Below, piece by piece: positions 1-8,907 of a DNA stretch of 64,000 bases (positions within the stretch are counted from its first letter, which is position 1; the number at the start of each line of letters is the position of its first letter). This stretch comes from Pararhizobium_B sp963838155. GTDB lineage: Bacteria; Pseudomonadota; Alphaproteobacteria; Rhizobiales; Rhizobiaceae. The position numbers and the translations under genes are program-made. The DNA is taken from assembly GCA_963838155.1 (NCBI GenBank), contig CAWIQE010000002.1:434001-498000 (forward strand), written 5' to 3'. The notes below the pieces were generated by a model that ran no database searches, was not told the DNA's origin, and worked only from the letters and a program-made list of their open reading frames with translations.

Positions 1-449
1 GCCCAGAGCCGAAAAGCCCCGAGGTCGCACGGACCTTTCGCCAGCCCTTCCTCCTTCCCCAAGGCGGCGGGACGGAGAGCTGGCGGGGCGCGCTGACCGG
101 AAGCCGGCAGGGAAAGAGCGTCTCGACGACGAAGGGCAAGGCGGAGAAGGGGTCCGGCGACGCCGCGGTCTCGAGCTATCCCGGCAGCGTGGCGCGCAAG
201 CTCGGCGCTGCCCTGCGCTACCCTGCCGGAGCGAAGGCGGCGCGGCTGACCGGCGAAGCCACCGTGCATTTCGCGGTGGACAGGTCGGGGCGCGCCACCT
301 CGGTCTCGATCGTCGCCAGCTCCGGCTTCGACGTGCTCGACAAGGCGGCGATCGCGGCCGTCGGGCGCGCCTCCCCGTTTCCGCCGATACCGGCGGCGGC
401 CGACCGCAGGGATTGGCCGTTCACGGTGACGCTCGCCTTCGGCAAATAA
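1..449 (+). CDS. TonB-family C-terminal energy-transducer protein (5' truncated by window edge)
   Basis: The reading frame is open from base 3 to the TAA at 447-449, so this is the 3' end of a gene that starts before the window. The last 85 or so residues read as a TonB C-terminal domain: the run YPAGAKAARLTGEATVHFAV followed by a strand with DRSGRATSVSIV, the helix around SSGFDVLDKAAIAAV, and a proline-rich FPPIP segment. In TonB systems this periplasmic domain contacts outer-membrane transporters and passes on energy from ExbB-ExbD. The residues before it are low-complexity and rich in Gly, Lys and Ser, as in the periplasmic linker. The membrane anchor and any exbBD neighbours lie outside the window, so TonB cannot be separated from a TonB paralogue. 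Confidence 0.75.
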   Translation, partial: PEPKSPEVARTFRQPFLLPQGGGTESWRGALTGSRQGKSVSTTKGKAEKGSGDAAVSSYPGSVARKLGAALRYPAGAKAARLTGEATVHFAVDRSGRATSVSIVASSGFDVLDKAAIAAVGRASPFPPIPAAADRRDWPFTVTLAFGK

Positions 450-549
450 AGCGCTTCCAGGAAAAGTGGAAACCGGTTTTCCGTCCGGAAGCGCGTAAAA
501 ACAAAGAGATAGAGCGTGTCCGCGATTCCGTGAAACGCGGACACGCTCT
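450..549 (-). repeat. Mosaic intergenic repeat, copy R1
   Basis: This is a full copy of the approximately 100-bp repeat family, in reverse orientation, filling most of the gap between two convergent genes. Read on the minus strand it has a perfect 14-bp hairpin (arms 536-549 and 511-524, 11-nt loop TTTCACGGAAT), a T-rich linker, then a module with GCGCTTCC and GGAAGCGC ends around an AAAACCGGTTT core. It is nearly identical to copy R6 at 40896-40999. Its position between convergent 3' ends suggests a role as transcript end structure, which is inference. Confidence 0.85.
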
Positions 550-608
550 AAAGCGCCCGTCCGCTCTTCCCTCGGCATAAGCGGGAGACGATCGGTCCGG
601 CGCGCGGC

Positions 609-1058
609 TCAGGCCTTGCGCTCCCAGCGCCGGTCTTCCGTCTGCTGCCAGTAGGTCAGCGCGTGCCCCTCCTCCTTCAGGCGCTTCCAGTGGAGGCGCG
701 CGTCCTCGACCTGCTGGCCGTCGTGACCGTCGAACATGAAGACGAGACGGTCGTAGTCGGCGACCCCGGCCGGCGACGCGCCGTCGACGACGAAACGGAC
801 GGTCGCGCGATTGGGGTTCGCGTCCGTCGCCGAGAGGACGACCGGCTGGCGGTCCGGATGACGCGCGGTGTCGCAGCCATGCGGCAGGAAAGCGGCGTCG
901 CGGTAGGTCCACAGATGGGCGTCGAGCGCATCGCGCCGCTCTTCGCTGCCGGTCTGGACGACGACGCGCCAGCCGCGCTCGATGCTCTTTTCCAGGAGCG
1001 GCGGAAGCGCGTCCTCCAGGCGCGAATCGGTCAGGTGATAGAACAGAACCTCCGCCAC
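609..1058 (-). CDS. holC: DNA polymerase III chi subunit
   Basis: The 149-residue product matches HolC in length and pattern, with an N-terminal FYHLTDSRLEDALPPLLEKS segment, a central LWTYRDAAFLPHG motif and a C-terminal RLVFMFDG strand. Chi belongs to the clamp-loader accessory pair (chi-psi) that links the replicase to single-strand binding protein. The start is GTG at 1058. The gene lies 13 nt downstream of pepA on the same strand, the usual pepA-holC order in proteobacteria, so the two are probably cotranscribed. It converges on the TonB-like gene across repeat R1. Confidence 0.9.
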   Translation of the reverse strand: MAEVLFYHLTDSRLEDALPPLLEKSIERGWRVVVQTGSEERRDALDAHLWTYRDAAFLPHGCDTARHPDRQPVVLSATDANPNRATVRFVVDGASPAGVADYDRLVFMFDGHDGQQVEDARLHWKRLKEEGHALTYWQQTEDRRWERKA

Positions 1059-1071
1059 GACCGCCCCTGCC

Positions 1072-2565
1072 TCAGCCTTCGAAATGGGTCTTCACGAGAT
1101 CGTTCAGGAGGCGCACGCCGAAGCCCGACGCCCAGGACCGGCTGATTTCCGTCCGGGGGGAGCCCATGGCGGTGCCGGCGACGTCGAGATGCGCCCAGGG
1201 CGTGCCGTCGACGAAGCGCTGGAGGAACTGCGCCGCCGTGATCGAGCCGGCGGCCCTGCCTCCGGTGTTCTTGACGTCGGCGAATTTCGAATCGATCAGC
1301 TTGTCGTATTCGGGGCCGAGCGGCAGGCGCCAGACCTTTTCCTCGGTGCGCAGGCCCGAGGCGAGAAGCTGCTCGGCGAGCTCGTCGTCGTTGGAAAACA
1401 GGCCGGCGTGGTGGTGCCCGAGCGCCACGATGACGGCGCCGGTGAGGGTCGCGAGGTTGACCATGAACCGCGGCTCGAACCGGTCCTGGCAGTACCAGAG
1501 CGCATCCGCCAGGACGAGGCGGCCTTCCGCGTCGGTATTGATCACCTCGATCGTCTGGCCGGACATCGAGGTGACGATGTCGCCGGGCCGCTGGGCGTTG
1601 CCGTCGGGCATGTTCTCGACGAGCCCGAGAATGCCGACGGCGTTCACCTTCGCCTTGCGCGCGGCGAGCGCGTGCATCAGGCCGGTGACGGCGGCGGCGC
1701 CGCCCATGTCGCCCTTCATGTCCTCCATGCCGCCGGCCGGCTTTATGGAAATGCCGCCGGTGTCGAAGACGACGCCCTTGCCGATGAAGGCGACGGGCTT
1801 TTCCTTCGACCGGCCGCCGTTCCACTGCATGATCGCCAGCCGCGGCGGCCGGACGGAGCCCTGCGCGACGCCGAGAAGAGCGCCCATGCCGAGCTTGCGC
1901 ATCTCCTTCTCGCCGAGCACCTCGACTTCGACGCCGAGCTTTTCCAGGGCCTTCGCCCGTGCTGCGAATTCTTCCGGGCCGAGCACGTTCGCCGGCTCGT
2001 TGACGAGATCGCGGGCGAGCGTCACCCCGTCGACGACGGCGCGGCGCTCGGCGAAGGCCTTCTTGGCCGCCGACGGATCGCCGACGACGACCGTCACCTT
2101 GGTCTTCTTCGGCGGCTCGTCGGCATCGTCGTCGCGCTTCTTCGTCTTGTAGGCGTCGAAGGCGTAGGCGCCGAGGAGCATGCCGGCGGCGAAGTCCGCG
2201 GCCTCCTGGGCGCCGACGTCGAGGCCGGGAACGTCGAGGAAGGCGACGGCCGATCCCGCCTTCTTCAGTTGCGCCGTCGCGATGCCGCCGACGGTCAGCC
2301 AGTCGTGCGGCTTCAGGCCGGCGGGGTCGCCGAGACCGACGAGCACGATCCGGTCGACCGGCGCGCCTTCCGGCGCGACGATGTCCTCGGTCGCCTTCGC
2401 CTTGCCAGAGAAGCCGGTGACCTCGCGGGCGCGCTCGACGACGCCCTTCGGATCGATGCGGCCGGCGCTGCGGGCATGGGTGCCGCCGGCCACGGCGGCG
2501 ACGATCGCCAGCCCGCCCTTCGGCTCCGCCGATTCCGCAAAGGTGACTTCGATCGTACGTTTCAT
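1072..2565 (-). CDS. pepA: Leucyl aminopeptidase (cytosol aminopeptidase, M17)
   Basis: The 497-residue protein has the M17 two-metal catalytic core: FIGKGVVFDTGGISIKP near residue 258, which carries the metal-binding and catalytic lysine, and the family signature NTDAEGRLVLADAL near residue 340. It removes N-terminal residues from peptides in the cytoplasm, and some PepA proteins also bind DNA. The N-terminal 170 residues are the less conserved domain that usually mediates hexamer contacts, here with a charged KKRDDDADEPPKK insertion. It is first in a pepA-holC unit and diverges from lptF across 336 bp. Confidence 0.95.
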   Translation of the reverse strand: MKRTIEVTFAESAEPKGGLAIVAAVAGGTHARSAGRIDPKGVVERAREVTGFSGKAKATEDIVAPEGAPVDRIVLVGLGDPAGLKPHDWLTVGGIATAQLKKAGSAVAFLDVPGLDVGAQEAADFAAGMLLGAYAFDAYKTKKRDDDADEPPKKTKVTVVVGDPSAAKKAFAERRAVVDGVTLARDLVNEPANVLGPEEFAARAKALEKLGVEVEVLGEKEMRKLGMGALLGVAQGSVRPPRLAIMQWNGGRSKEKPVAFIGKGVVFDTGGISIKPAGGMEDMKGDMGGAAAVTGLMHALAARKAKVNAVGILGLVENMPDGNAQRPGDIVTSMSGQTIEVINTDAEGRLVLADALWYCQDRFEPRFMVNLATLTGAVIVALGHHHAGLFSNDDELAEQLLASGLRTEEKVWRLPLGPEYDKLIDSKFADVKNTGGRAAGSITAAQFLQRFVDGTPWAHLDVAGTAMGSPRTEISRSWASGFGVRLLNDLVKTHFEG

Positions 2566-2901
2566 GACTGCTCCATCGGATTGGGACGAGGGCGGGGGCG
2601 GATGGCGAGATCATGGAGTATTCGCGCCGGATGGCAAGCCCCTGCCCCGATCCGCCGGGATGCGGACGCCGGCGGTGGCCGGCCGCGATGCACGGCGGTG
2701 CGGATTAACCATCTTCCTTTGCCGTAAATTATCCAATTTGATGCTTGATCTGCCTCATCGAATGGCCGATGACGCAACTGCCCGCTTGAAGCATCGACAG
2801 GCAGCAGAGGCGGCGCCGGCGATCGTGGCGCGGATTTCGGCTGCTCTCGCATACCGACCCCAACCGATCCCGTCGCCGAGCGGAGCAATTCATCGGGCCG
2901 C
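2566..2901. other. Divergent intergenic region pepA/lptF
   Basis: These 336 bp must hold the promoters of pepA (minus) and lptF (plus). The stretch at about 2700-2755 is clearly AT-richer than its surroundings and contains TTAACCAT (2705-2712) and, read on minus, GATAAT. TTAACCAT resembles a CtrA half-site, but no second half-site lies at the canonical spacing. No ORF with coding character, RNA gene or repeat copy was seen. Confidence 0.5.
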
Positions 2902-4095
2902 ATGAATCAGATCGAACGCTACATATTCCGCCGGATCTTCCTGCTCGCAATCGGCATCCTGGTCGTCACCACGGTCTTGGCGATGACGACGCAGATTCTG
3001 CTCTACGTCAACCTGCTGACGTCGACCGGCCAGTCGATCATGACCTACGGCAAGCTCGCCTTCATGCTGATGCCGAAGGTCATGGTGATCGTGATGCCCT
3101 TCGCCCTCCTGATCTCGGCCAGCTACACGCTCGGCGGCATGAACGAGGATTCCGAGCTGGTGGTGATCGAGAGCGCCGGCGCGCCGCCGCGCGTCATCGC
3201 CCGGCCGGTGCTTCTGATCGCCATCGGCATGTCGGTCTTCACGCTGGCCTCGAACCACCTGATCGAGCCGAGCGCCAACCGGCAGGTGCGCAACATCGTC
3301 ACGAGCGCCAGCGGCGACCTCCTGTCCAGCGCCATCCAGACCGGCACCTTCACCCGGCTCGACGACGGCGTCTACTTCAACGTCTCCGACGTGGCGAGCG
3401 GGGGCGAGCTGCGCGGCATCTTCATTTCCGACACGCGCGACAAGGCCAAGAGCCTCACCTATTACGCCAGGGCCGGACAGCTTGTCAGGCGTGGCTCGGA
3501 CCAGGTGCTGGTGCTCCAGGACGGACAGGCGCAAAACAAGGACAACGCCACCGGCAAGGTCTCGATCATCAAATTCAAGGCCTACGCGCTCGACCTGGCG
3601 CTGTTTCCGGCCAGCACGCATGTCACGCACTACTATCCGAAGGAGGATTCGACCGCGTATCTGTTCAGCCCGGACGCCAACGACCCCTACTACAAGGACC
3701 GGCCCGACCTCTTCGTCGAACAGATCTACAAGCGGTTCAGCGAGTGGATGTATCCGCTGCTGTTCGGGCTGGTGGCGATCAGCTTCATGGGCAAGGCGCA
3801 TTCGAGCCGTACCGGGCGCACCCAATACGACGTCATGGCGTTCGCCGTCGCGCTGTTCTACCGGGCGGCCGGCTTCTACGTGGAGCCGGAATCGGGCAAC
3901 AGCCTGATCTTCGCGGTGCTGACCTTCGCGGTACCGGCCTTCGGCATCGTCTCCTATGCCACGCTCATCCTGATGGAACGGCAGGTTTCGCTGCCGCAAT
4001 CGTGGCTGGACGCCATGACCGACGGCTCGCGGGCGCTTTCGGGAGGGGCCGGCCGGCTCGGTCGCAGGATCCTGGCAAGGGGCCGCTCCGCATGA
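2902..4095 (+). CDS. lptF: LPS export ABC transporter permease LptF
   Basis: The 397-residue inner-membrane protein has the LptF/LptG layout: three membrane segments near residues 10-115, a large periplasmic beta-jellyroll domain (about 120-265), and three more segments from about 270 to 370. LptF and LptG form the transmembrane part of the LptB2FG ATPase that extracts lipopolysaccharide from the inner membrane. The start is MNQIERYIFRRI, a typical LptF opening. The stop overlaps the start of lptG by 4 nt (ATGA), so the partners are translationally coupled. LptB and LptC are not in the window. Confidence 0.93.
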   Translation: MNQIERYIFRRIFLLAIGILVVTTVLAMTTQILLYVNLLTSTGQSIMTYGKLAFMLMPKVMVIVMPFALLISASYTLGGMNEDSELVVIESAGAPPRVIARPVLLIAIGMSVFTLASNHLIEPSANRQVRNIVTSASGDLLSSAIQTGTFTRLDDGVYFNVSDVASGGELRGIFISDTRDKAKSLTYYARAGQLVRRGSDQVLVLQDGQAQNKDNATGKVSIIKFKAYALDLALFPASTHVTHYYPKEDSTAYLFSPDANDPYYKDRPDLFVEQIYKRFSEWMYPLLFGLVAISFMGKAHSSRTGRTQYDVMAFAVALFYRAAGFYVEPESGNSLIFAVLTFAVPAFGIVSYATLILMERQVSLPQSWLDAMTDGSRALSGGAGRLGRRILARGRSA

Positions 4096-5180
4096 TCGCC
4101 GGGACGCTTTCGCGCTATTTCTTCCGCCGGCAGGTCGCCACGATCCTGCGCTTCCTGACGGGCATCCTGCTGCTGGTGGTGATCGTCGACTTCACGGAGG
4201 TGTCGAGCCGGCTGCCCGACGACACCAAGTTCACGACGCTCGACACGCTCTACCTTTCGTTCCTGCGCATGCCCAGCATCATCGAGACGACGTTTCCGTT
4301 CATCATCCTCTTCGCCTCGATGGCGACGCTCATCGGCCTCAACCGGAAGAACGAGCTGGTCGTCACCCGATCGACGGGCGTTTCGGCCTGGCAGTTCCTC
4401 TCCCCCTTGGCGGTCGCCAGCTTCATCGTCGGCGTCCTCCTCGTCACGGTGGTCAATCCGCTCGCCGCCCACAGCCTGAAACTCGCTGAGCTGCAGGAGG
4501 TGGCGGCCGGCCTCAGGAACAGTGGCAGCGTCGACAACGTCCGCCCGCCCTGGCTGCGCCAGCGCACGCAGGAAGGCACCACGATCATCGGCGCCGGGAC
4601 GGTCGCCGACGGGGGCCTGCTCCTCGGAAATGCGATGTTCCTGCAAATCGATCCGAATGGAGAGGTCCTCGAACGCTCCGACGCGCGGCGCGCGCGCCTG
4701 GAGCACGGCAAATGGATCCTCAGCGACGTGCGCACCTTCCGCGCCGGTCAACCGGAGGTCGACAGCAAGCATGTCGAGGTGAAGACCAACCTCGAGCCGG
4801 AATTCGTTCGCGAATCGCTTTCCAATCCGAAGACGGTTCCCTTTTTCGAGCTGCCCCACAAGGTCGACGTCGCCCGTTCCTACGGCCTGAGCGGCAACAC
4901 CTTTGCCGTTCAGTTCCAGACGCTTGTCGCCCTGCCCTTCCTCTTCGTGTCAATGACCCTGATCGCCGCCGTGGTGTCGCTCAGATTTGCGCGGATGGGG
5001 CAGTCCGTGTCGGTGATTGTGGGTGGCATCGTGGCCGGCTTCGTGCTTTATGTCGTCTCCGTGCTGATCAAGTCGTTCGGCGGCGCGGGGATCATTCCGC
5101 CGATCGCTGCAGCCTGGATACCGGTCGTGATCGCCATGGCGCTGGGGGTGACAGTTCTGCTCCATAAGGAGGATGGATAG
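4092..5180 (+). CDS. lptG: LPS export ABC transporter permease LptG
   Basis: The protein begins MIAGTLSRYFFRRQVATILR and has 362 residues, the partner permease of LptF with the same 3 + periplasmic domain + 3 membrane layout. The frame stays open far upstream inside lptF, but ATG 4092, which overlaps the lptF stop, gives the family length and the usual coupling. In the periplasm its jellyroll continues the LPS path toward LptC and LptA. Its stop TAG overlaps the GTG start of lptD by one base, placing the inner- and outer-membrane ends of the LPS route in one operon. Confidence 0.93.
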   Translation: MIAGTLSRYFFRRQVATILRFLTGILLLVVIVDFTEVSSRLPDDTKFTTLDTLYLSFLRMPSIIETTFPFIILFASMATLIGLNRKNELVVTRSTGVSAWQFLSPLAVASFIVGVLLVTVVNPLAAHSLKLAELQEVAAGLRNSGSVDNVRPPWLRQRTQEGTTIIGAGTVADGGLLLGNAMFLQIDPNGEVLERSDARRARLEHGKWILSDVRTFRAGQPEVDSKHVEVKTNLEPEFVRESLSNPKTVPFFELPHKVDVARSYGLSGNTFAVQFQTLVALPFLFVSMTLIAAVVSLRFARMGQSVSVIVGGIVAGFVLYVVSVLIKSFGGAGIIPPIAAAWIPVVIAMALGVTVLLHKEDG

Positions 5181-7549
5181 TGGTCGGGGTCCGGCTGCGC
5201 ACAATCGCGACCTTCCGGAGGGCGCTCGGCGCCGGCGCCAGCGCCGCGGTGATCGCTGCCGCGTGCGCGCTGTCGGGTAGCGCCTCGGCACAGTCCGGCG
5301 GCCTGCCGTCGGGGATGACGGTTCCGACCGATTCTAAGCTGCTGCTGTCGGCCGACGAGCTCACCTACAACGACCGGCAGCACACGGTCGTTGCGGCGGG
5401 TAAGGTGCGCATCGCCTATGGCGGCTACCGGCTCGTCGCCAAGCGCGTGGAATACGACCAGGATTCCGGCCGCATGAGGGCCGACGGCGAGGTCGAGCTC
5501 GTCGATCCGGACGGCACGAAGCTCTATGCCGACACGCTGGACGTCACGGACAATTTCGCCGACGGGTTCGTCAACGGGCTGAGGATCGACACGACGGACC
5601 GCACCCATATCGTCGCCGAGAGCGCCGAGCGGCGCGGTGGCGTGGAGACCCAGTTCAACAACGGCGTCTATACGGCCTGCGAGCCTTGCAAGAAGCATCC
5701 GGAGAAGGCGCCGTTCTGGCAGATCAAGGCGCGGCGGGTGGTTCACGACTCGAACGCGAAGACGATCCGCCTGCGCGACGCGCATTTCGAGATGTTCGGC
5801 GTTCCGATCGCCTATTTCCCCTATTTCTCGGTGCCGGACCAGACGGTGAAGCGGAAATCGGGATTCCTGCGTCCCGGTTTCGGCTACCGGAAGACCCTCG
5901 GCTTCGGCCTCTCCGTGCCCTACTACCAGGTGATCTCGCCCTATGCGGACGCCACCTTTACCGGCACGGGCTATACGAAGCAGGGCTTTCTCGCCGAGGC
6001 GGAGTTCCGCCAGCGGTTCCGGAACGGCTTCCACAGGCTGACGCTTGCCGGGATCGACCAGGCGAGCCCCAATGCCTTCCACGTCGGCACGGAAGACCGC
6101 GGCCTTAGGTTCCGCGGCCTCGTCGCCTCGCAGGGCAGCTTCGCGATCAATCCGCGCTGGAACGTCGGCTGGAACGTGATGCTGGAAAGCGATTCGAATT
6201 TCGCCCGCACCTACGGCATCACCGGCTATGCCGGCAGCCCGGTGACGTCCGAGGCGCACCTCACCGGGCTTGCCGGCCGGAACTATTTCGACCTGCGCGC
6301 CTATCATTTCGACGAGCAGGCGCCCGACAACTACCTCAACCCCGCCTATTACACGAGCCTGGAACGCCAGCAGCCCTTCGTGCTGCCGGTAATCGACTAC
6401 AATTACACCCCCGTCGAGCCGGTGTTCGGCGGCCAGCTGACCTTCACCGCCAACGCGACGAGCCTGACGCGCGACGAACTGGCGACGGACGTCAACGGCG
6501 GCGGGGTGGTGCGCTATCGCGGTCTTTCGGGCAACGACAACCGGCTGTCCGGCGACCTCGAATGGAAGCGCACGGTAACGACGCCGCAGGGCCTGCTGCT
6601 GACGCCGATCCTCGCGGTCCGCGGGGACGCCTTCGCGGTCAACGACGACTATCCGGGAAACGCGCCGGCGGCCGCCGACTACGCCGGCAGCGGCACCTTC
6701 GGCCGGACGATGGAGACGGCCGGCATCGAGGCGCGCTACCCGATCCTCGCGGCCACGGCGCACAGCACGCACGTGATCGAGCCGATCGCCCAGGTCTTCG
6801 TCCGTCCCGACAAGTCGAGGCCCGGCGGCCTGCCGAACGAGGACGCCCAGAGCTTCGTCTTCGACACGACCAATCTGTTCCGCCGCGACAAGTTTTCAGG
6901 GTTCGACCGCGTGGAAGGCGGCACCCGGGCGAATGTGGGCCTGCGCTATACCGGCTCCTTCGACAGCGGCGTGACGCTCCAGAGCGTGTTCGGCCAGTCC
7001 TACCAGCTCGCCGGGCGGAACTCGTTCGCCTCGCCCGACCTCGTCTATGCCGGGCACAATTCCGGCCTCGACACGTCCGCATCGGATTTCGTCGGCTCGG
7101 TGGGCGTCGGCCTCCCGGCGGGCCTCGATTTCGACGCCCAGGCGCGCTTCGACAAATCCTCCCTCGAATTGAAGCGCACGGCCGTCGGCGCGAGCTATTC
7201 GACGCGGCGCTTCGCGACGACGGTCAGCTATTCCGAGCTCGCGCCACAGCCGGAATACGGCAGCACCGGGATGCAGAGAGAGATTTCGACCACGGCGTCG
7301 CTGCGCTTCGACCAGAACTGGCGGATCTTCGGCAACGTCACCTACGACATCGAGCGCAGCGGCGTGAGCCGGGACGGGCTGGGCCTCGCCTTCAACAACG
7401 AGTGCTTCGCGCTGAACCTCGTCTATTCGCAGACCAAGAACCTGCTGGATCCCTCCAACTCCAGCGGCAGCGACTGGTCGATCGGCGCGACGCTTAGTTT
7501 CAGGACGCTCGGCGACGTGACCCTCGGCTCGAACACCCTGACGGAATAG
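5180..7549 (+). CDS. lptD: LPS-assembly outer-membrane protein LptD
   Basis: The 789-residue product starts at GTG 5180 with a signal peptide (FRRALGAGASAAVIAAACAL, cleavage after about residue 38). An OstA-like periplasmic domain follows (about 50-170: KLLLSADELTYNDRQHTVVA and KRVEYDQDSGRMRADGEVEL), then a long beta-barrel rich in aromatic strands. LptD with LptE inserts LPS into the outer leaflet. Cysteines at ACEPCKKH and near the C terminus (NNECFALNLVY) are candidates for the disulfides that mature LptD. Overlap with lptG and the downstream surA-like gene match its need for periplasmic chaperones. Confidence 0.93.
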   Translation: MVGVRLRTIATFRRALGAGASAAVIAAACALSGSASAQSGGLPSGMTVPTDSKLLLSADELTYNDRQHTVVAAGKVRIAYGGYRLVAKRVEYDQDSGRMRADGEVELVDPDGTKLYADTLDVTDNFADGFVNGLRIDTTDRTHIVAESAERRGGVETQFNNGVYTACEPCKKHPEKAPFWQIKARRVVHDSNAKTIRLRDAHFEMFGVPIAYFPYFSVPDQTVKRKSGFLRPGFGYRKTLGFGLSVPYYQVISPYADATFTGTGYTKQGFLAEAEFRQRFRNGFHRLTLAGIDQASPNAFHVGTEDRGLRFRGLVASQGSFAINPRWNVGWNVMLESDSNFARTYGITGYAGSPVTSEAHLTGLAGRNYFDLRAYHFDEQAPDNYLNPAYYTSLERQQPFVLPVIDYNYTPVEPVFGGQLTFTANATSLTRDELATDVNGGGVVRYRGLSGNDNRLSGDLEWKRTVTTPQGLLLTPILAVRGDAFAVNDDYPGNAPAAADYAGSGTFGRTMETAGIEARYPILAATAHSTHVIEPIAQVFVRPDKSRPGGLPNEDAQSFVFDTTNLFRRDKFSGFDRVEGGTRANVGLRYTGSFDSGVTLQSVFGQSYQLAGRNSFASPDLVYAGHNSGLDTSASDFVGSVGVGLPAGLDFDAQARFDKSSLELKRTAVGASYSTRRFATTVSYSELAPQPEYGSTGMQREISTTASLRFDQNWRIFGNVTYDIERSGVSRDGLGLAFNNECFALNLVYSQTKNLLDPSNSSGSDWSIGATLSFRTLGDVTLGSNTLTE

Positions 7550-7678
7550 GGCAGAAGAAGGATGCACCGTCACGGTTCTGCCCAACGGGGCGTCCATTTA
7601 CGTCACATGCTAAATTTGCGAAGAACGAAGGCGGGAAATCTTGCGATCCCCGGCGAGGAGCTTCAGGAAGGTCATGTC

Positions 7679-8620
7679 ATGATCATACGCATCGGTACCC
7701 TGCGGGCCGCTTCGGTCTCTTGCGCGCTTATTCTGGCGGCAGCCCTCCTGCCCCAGGCGAGCAGCCAGGCATGGGCGGCGAACGAGATAAAGATCGTCGT
7801 CGACGGTCAGCCGATCACCAGCTACGACATATCGCACCGCATCAGTTTCCTGCGGCTGCAGCACAAGAAGGGCAATCTGCCCGAGATGGCGCGCAAGCAG
7901 CTCATCGACGAGAAGGTCAAGGAAATCGCGATCAGCCGGGCGCACGCCTCGGTCTCCACCGACGATGTCGACGCCGCCTTCGCGCGCTTCGCCAAGTCCA
8001 ATCACATGACGACGGCGCGCCTGTCGGCGGTTCTCGACCGCGCCGGCGTGACGGCGAAGCACTTCAAGCACTTCATCGCCGTGCAGATGAGCTGGCCGCG
8101 CGTCGTGCAGGGCAACGCCGGCAACGGCGGCGCCGACCCGAACGAGCTCGTGGCCAACATGCTGGAAAAGGGCAAAAAGAAGCCCTCCACCACCGAGTAC
8201 ATGCTGCAGCAGGTCATCTTCGTGGTGCCGGAGAACCGCCGCAGCGCGATCCTCGGGCGGCGCAAGCACGATGCGGAGGCGATGCGCCAGCGGTTCCAGG
8301 GCTGCGACACGACCCGCGACTTCGCCGCCAAGCTGCACGACGTGGCCGTGCGGGAGCTCGGCCGGTTTCTCCAGCCGCAGCTCCCGGCGGAATGGAAATC
8401 GGACATCGAAAGGACGCCGGCCGGCAAGGCGACCCCCGTGCACATCACCAAGCAGGGGGCCGAATTCATCGGCGTCTGCTCCGCCAAGACCGTCTCGGAC
8501 GACGCCGCGGCGGCCTCGGTCTTCAGCTCCGAACAGAAGAGCGACGCAAGCAAGGACAATTCCGCGGGCGAGAAGCTGCTGGCCGAACTGCGCAAGCACG
8601 CGACGATCACCTACAAATAG
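7679..8620 (+). CDS. SurA N-terminal-domain periplasmic chaperone / peptidylprolyl isomerase-like protein
   Basis: I chose ATG 7679 because a GGAAG ribosome-binding site precedes it and the signal peptide follows at once (MIIRIGTLRAASVSCALILA, cleavage near AWA-AN, residue 33). The frame extends 39 codons upstream to 7562, but those residues do not look like a protein start. The mature part opens with IKIVVDGQPITSYDISHR and continues with helical SurA-type N-domain sequence. Alphaproteobacterial SurA-like proteins sit between lptD and pdxA and help fold outer-membrane proteins. At 313 residues with no clear parvulin motif it is shorter than E. coli SurA, so isomerase activity is uncertain. 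Confidence 0.8.
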   Translation: MIIRIGTLRAASVSCALILAAALLPQASSQAWAANEIKIVVDGQPITSYDISHRISFLRLQHKKGNLPEMARKQLIDEKVKEIAISRAHASVSTDDVDAAFARFAKSNHMTTARLSAVLDRAGVTAKHFKHFIAVQMSWPRVVQGNAGNGGADPNELVANMLEKGKKKPSTTEYMLQQVIFVVPENRRSAILGRRKHDAEAMRQRFQGCDTTRDFAAKLHDVAVRELGRFLQPQLPAEWKSDIERTPAGKATPVHITKQGAEFIGVCSAKTVSDDAAAASVFSSEQKSDASKDNSAGEKLLAELRKHATITYK

Positions 8621-8659
8621 GGCCGGCGGCGGTTCCCGTGCGGAGGGTGCCGGCCCTTG

Positions 8660-8762
8660 GAGCCTGTCCGCGCTTCACGGAATCGCGAACTGGCTCTACC
8701 TCATTGTTTTTACGCGCTTCCGGACGGAAAACCGGTTTCCACTTTTCCTGGAAGCGCTCTAA
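8660..8762 (+). repeat. Mosaic intergenic repeat, copy R2
   Basis: Full-length copy followed head-to-tail by R3. Its hairpin is imperfect: the 5' arm is of the CTGTCCGCG type but the 3' arm is CGCGAACTGGCTCT, giving C-A and T-T mismatches. The T-rich linker and the GCGCTTCC...GGAAGCGC module with the ACCGGT core are intact. Confidence 0.85.
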
Positions 8763-8863
8763 AGTCTGTCCGCGCTTCACGGAATCGCGAACTGGCTCTA
8801 GCGCATTGTTTTTACGCGCTTCCGGACGGAAAACCGGTTTCCACTTTTCCTGGAAGCGCTCTA
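8763..8863 (+). repeat. Mosaic intergenic repeat, copy R3 (tandem with R2)
   Basis: Second unit of the tandem pair, nearly identical to R2, with the same mismatched arm combination. A local duplication after the arms diverged is the simplest reading. It ends 44 bases before the pdxA start. Confidence 0.85.
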
Positions 8864-8907
8864 ACGGGCGTCTCTCGACGCGGAGACAAGCTGGCGAGGG
8901 CGAGAAC

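Noticed and set aside
2705..2712. CtrA site TTAACCAT ahead of pepA/lptF
   Set aside because: Only one half-site is present, and an 8-mer can occur by chance. It is noted in the intergenic entry but not called.
1084..2727. A 547-codon plus-strand frame opposite pepA
   Set aside because: It is the complement of pepA codons, rich in His, Arg, Asp and Gly, with no recognisable motif. pepA has its catalytic signatures.
7549..7583. Terminator after lptD formed by GGGCAGAA and TTCTGCCC
   Set aside because: The loop is 19 nt and there is no T-run; the surA-like gene follows in the same direction.
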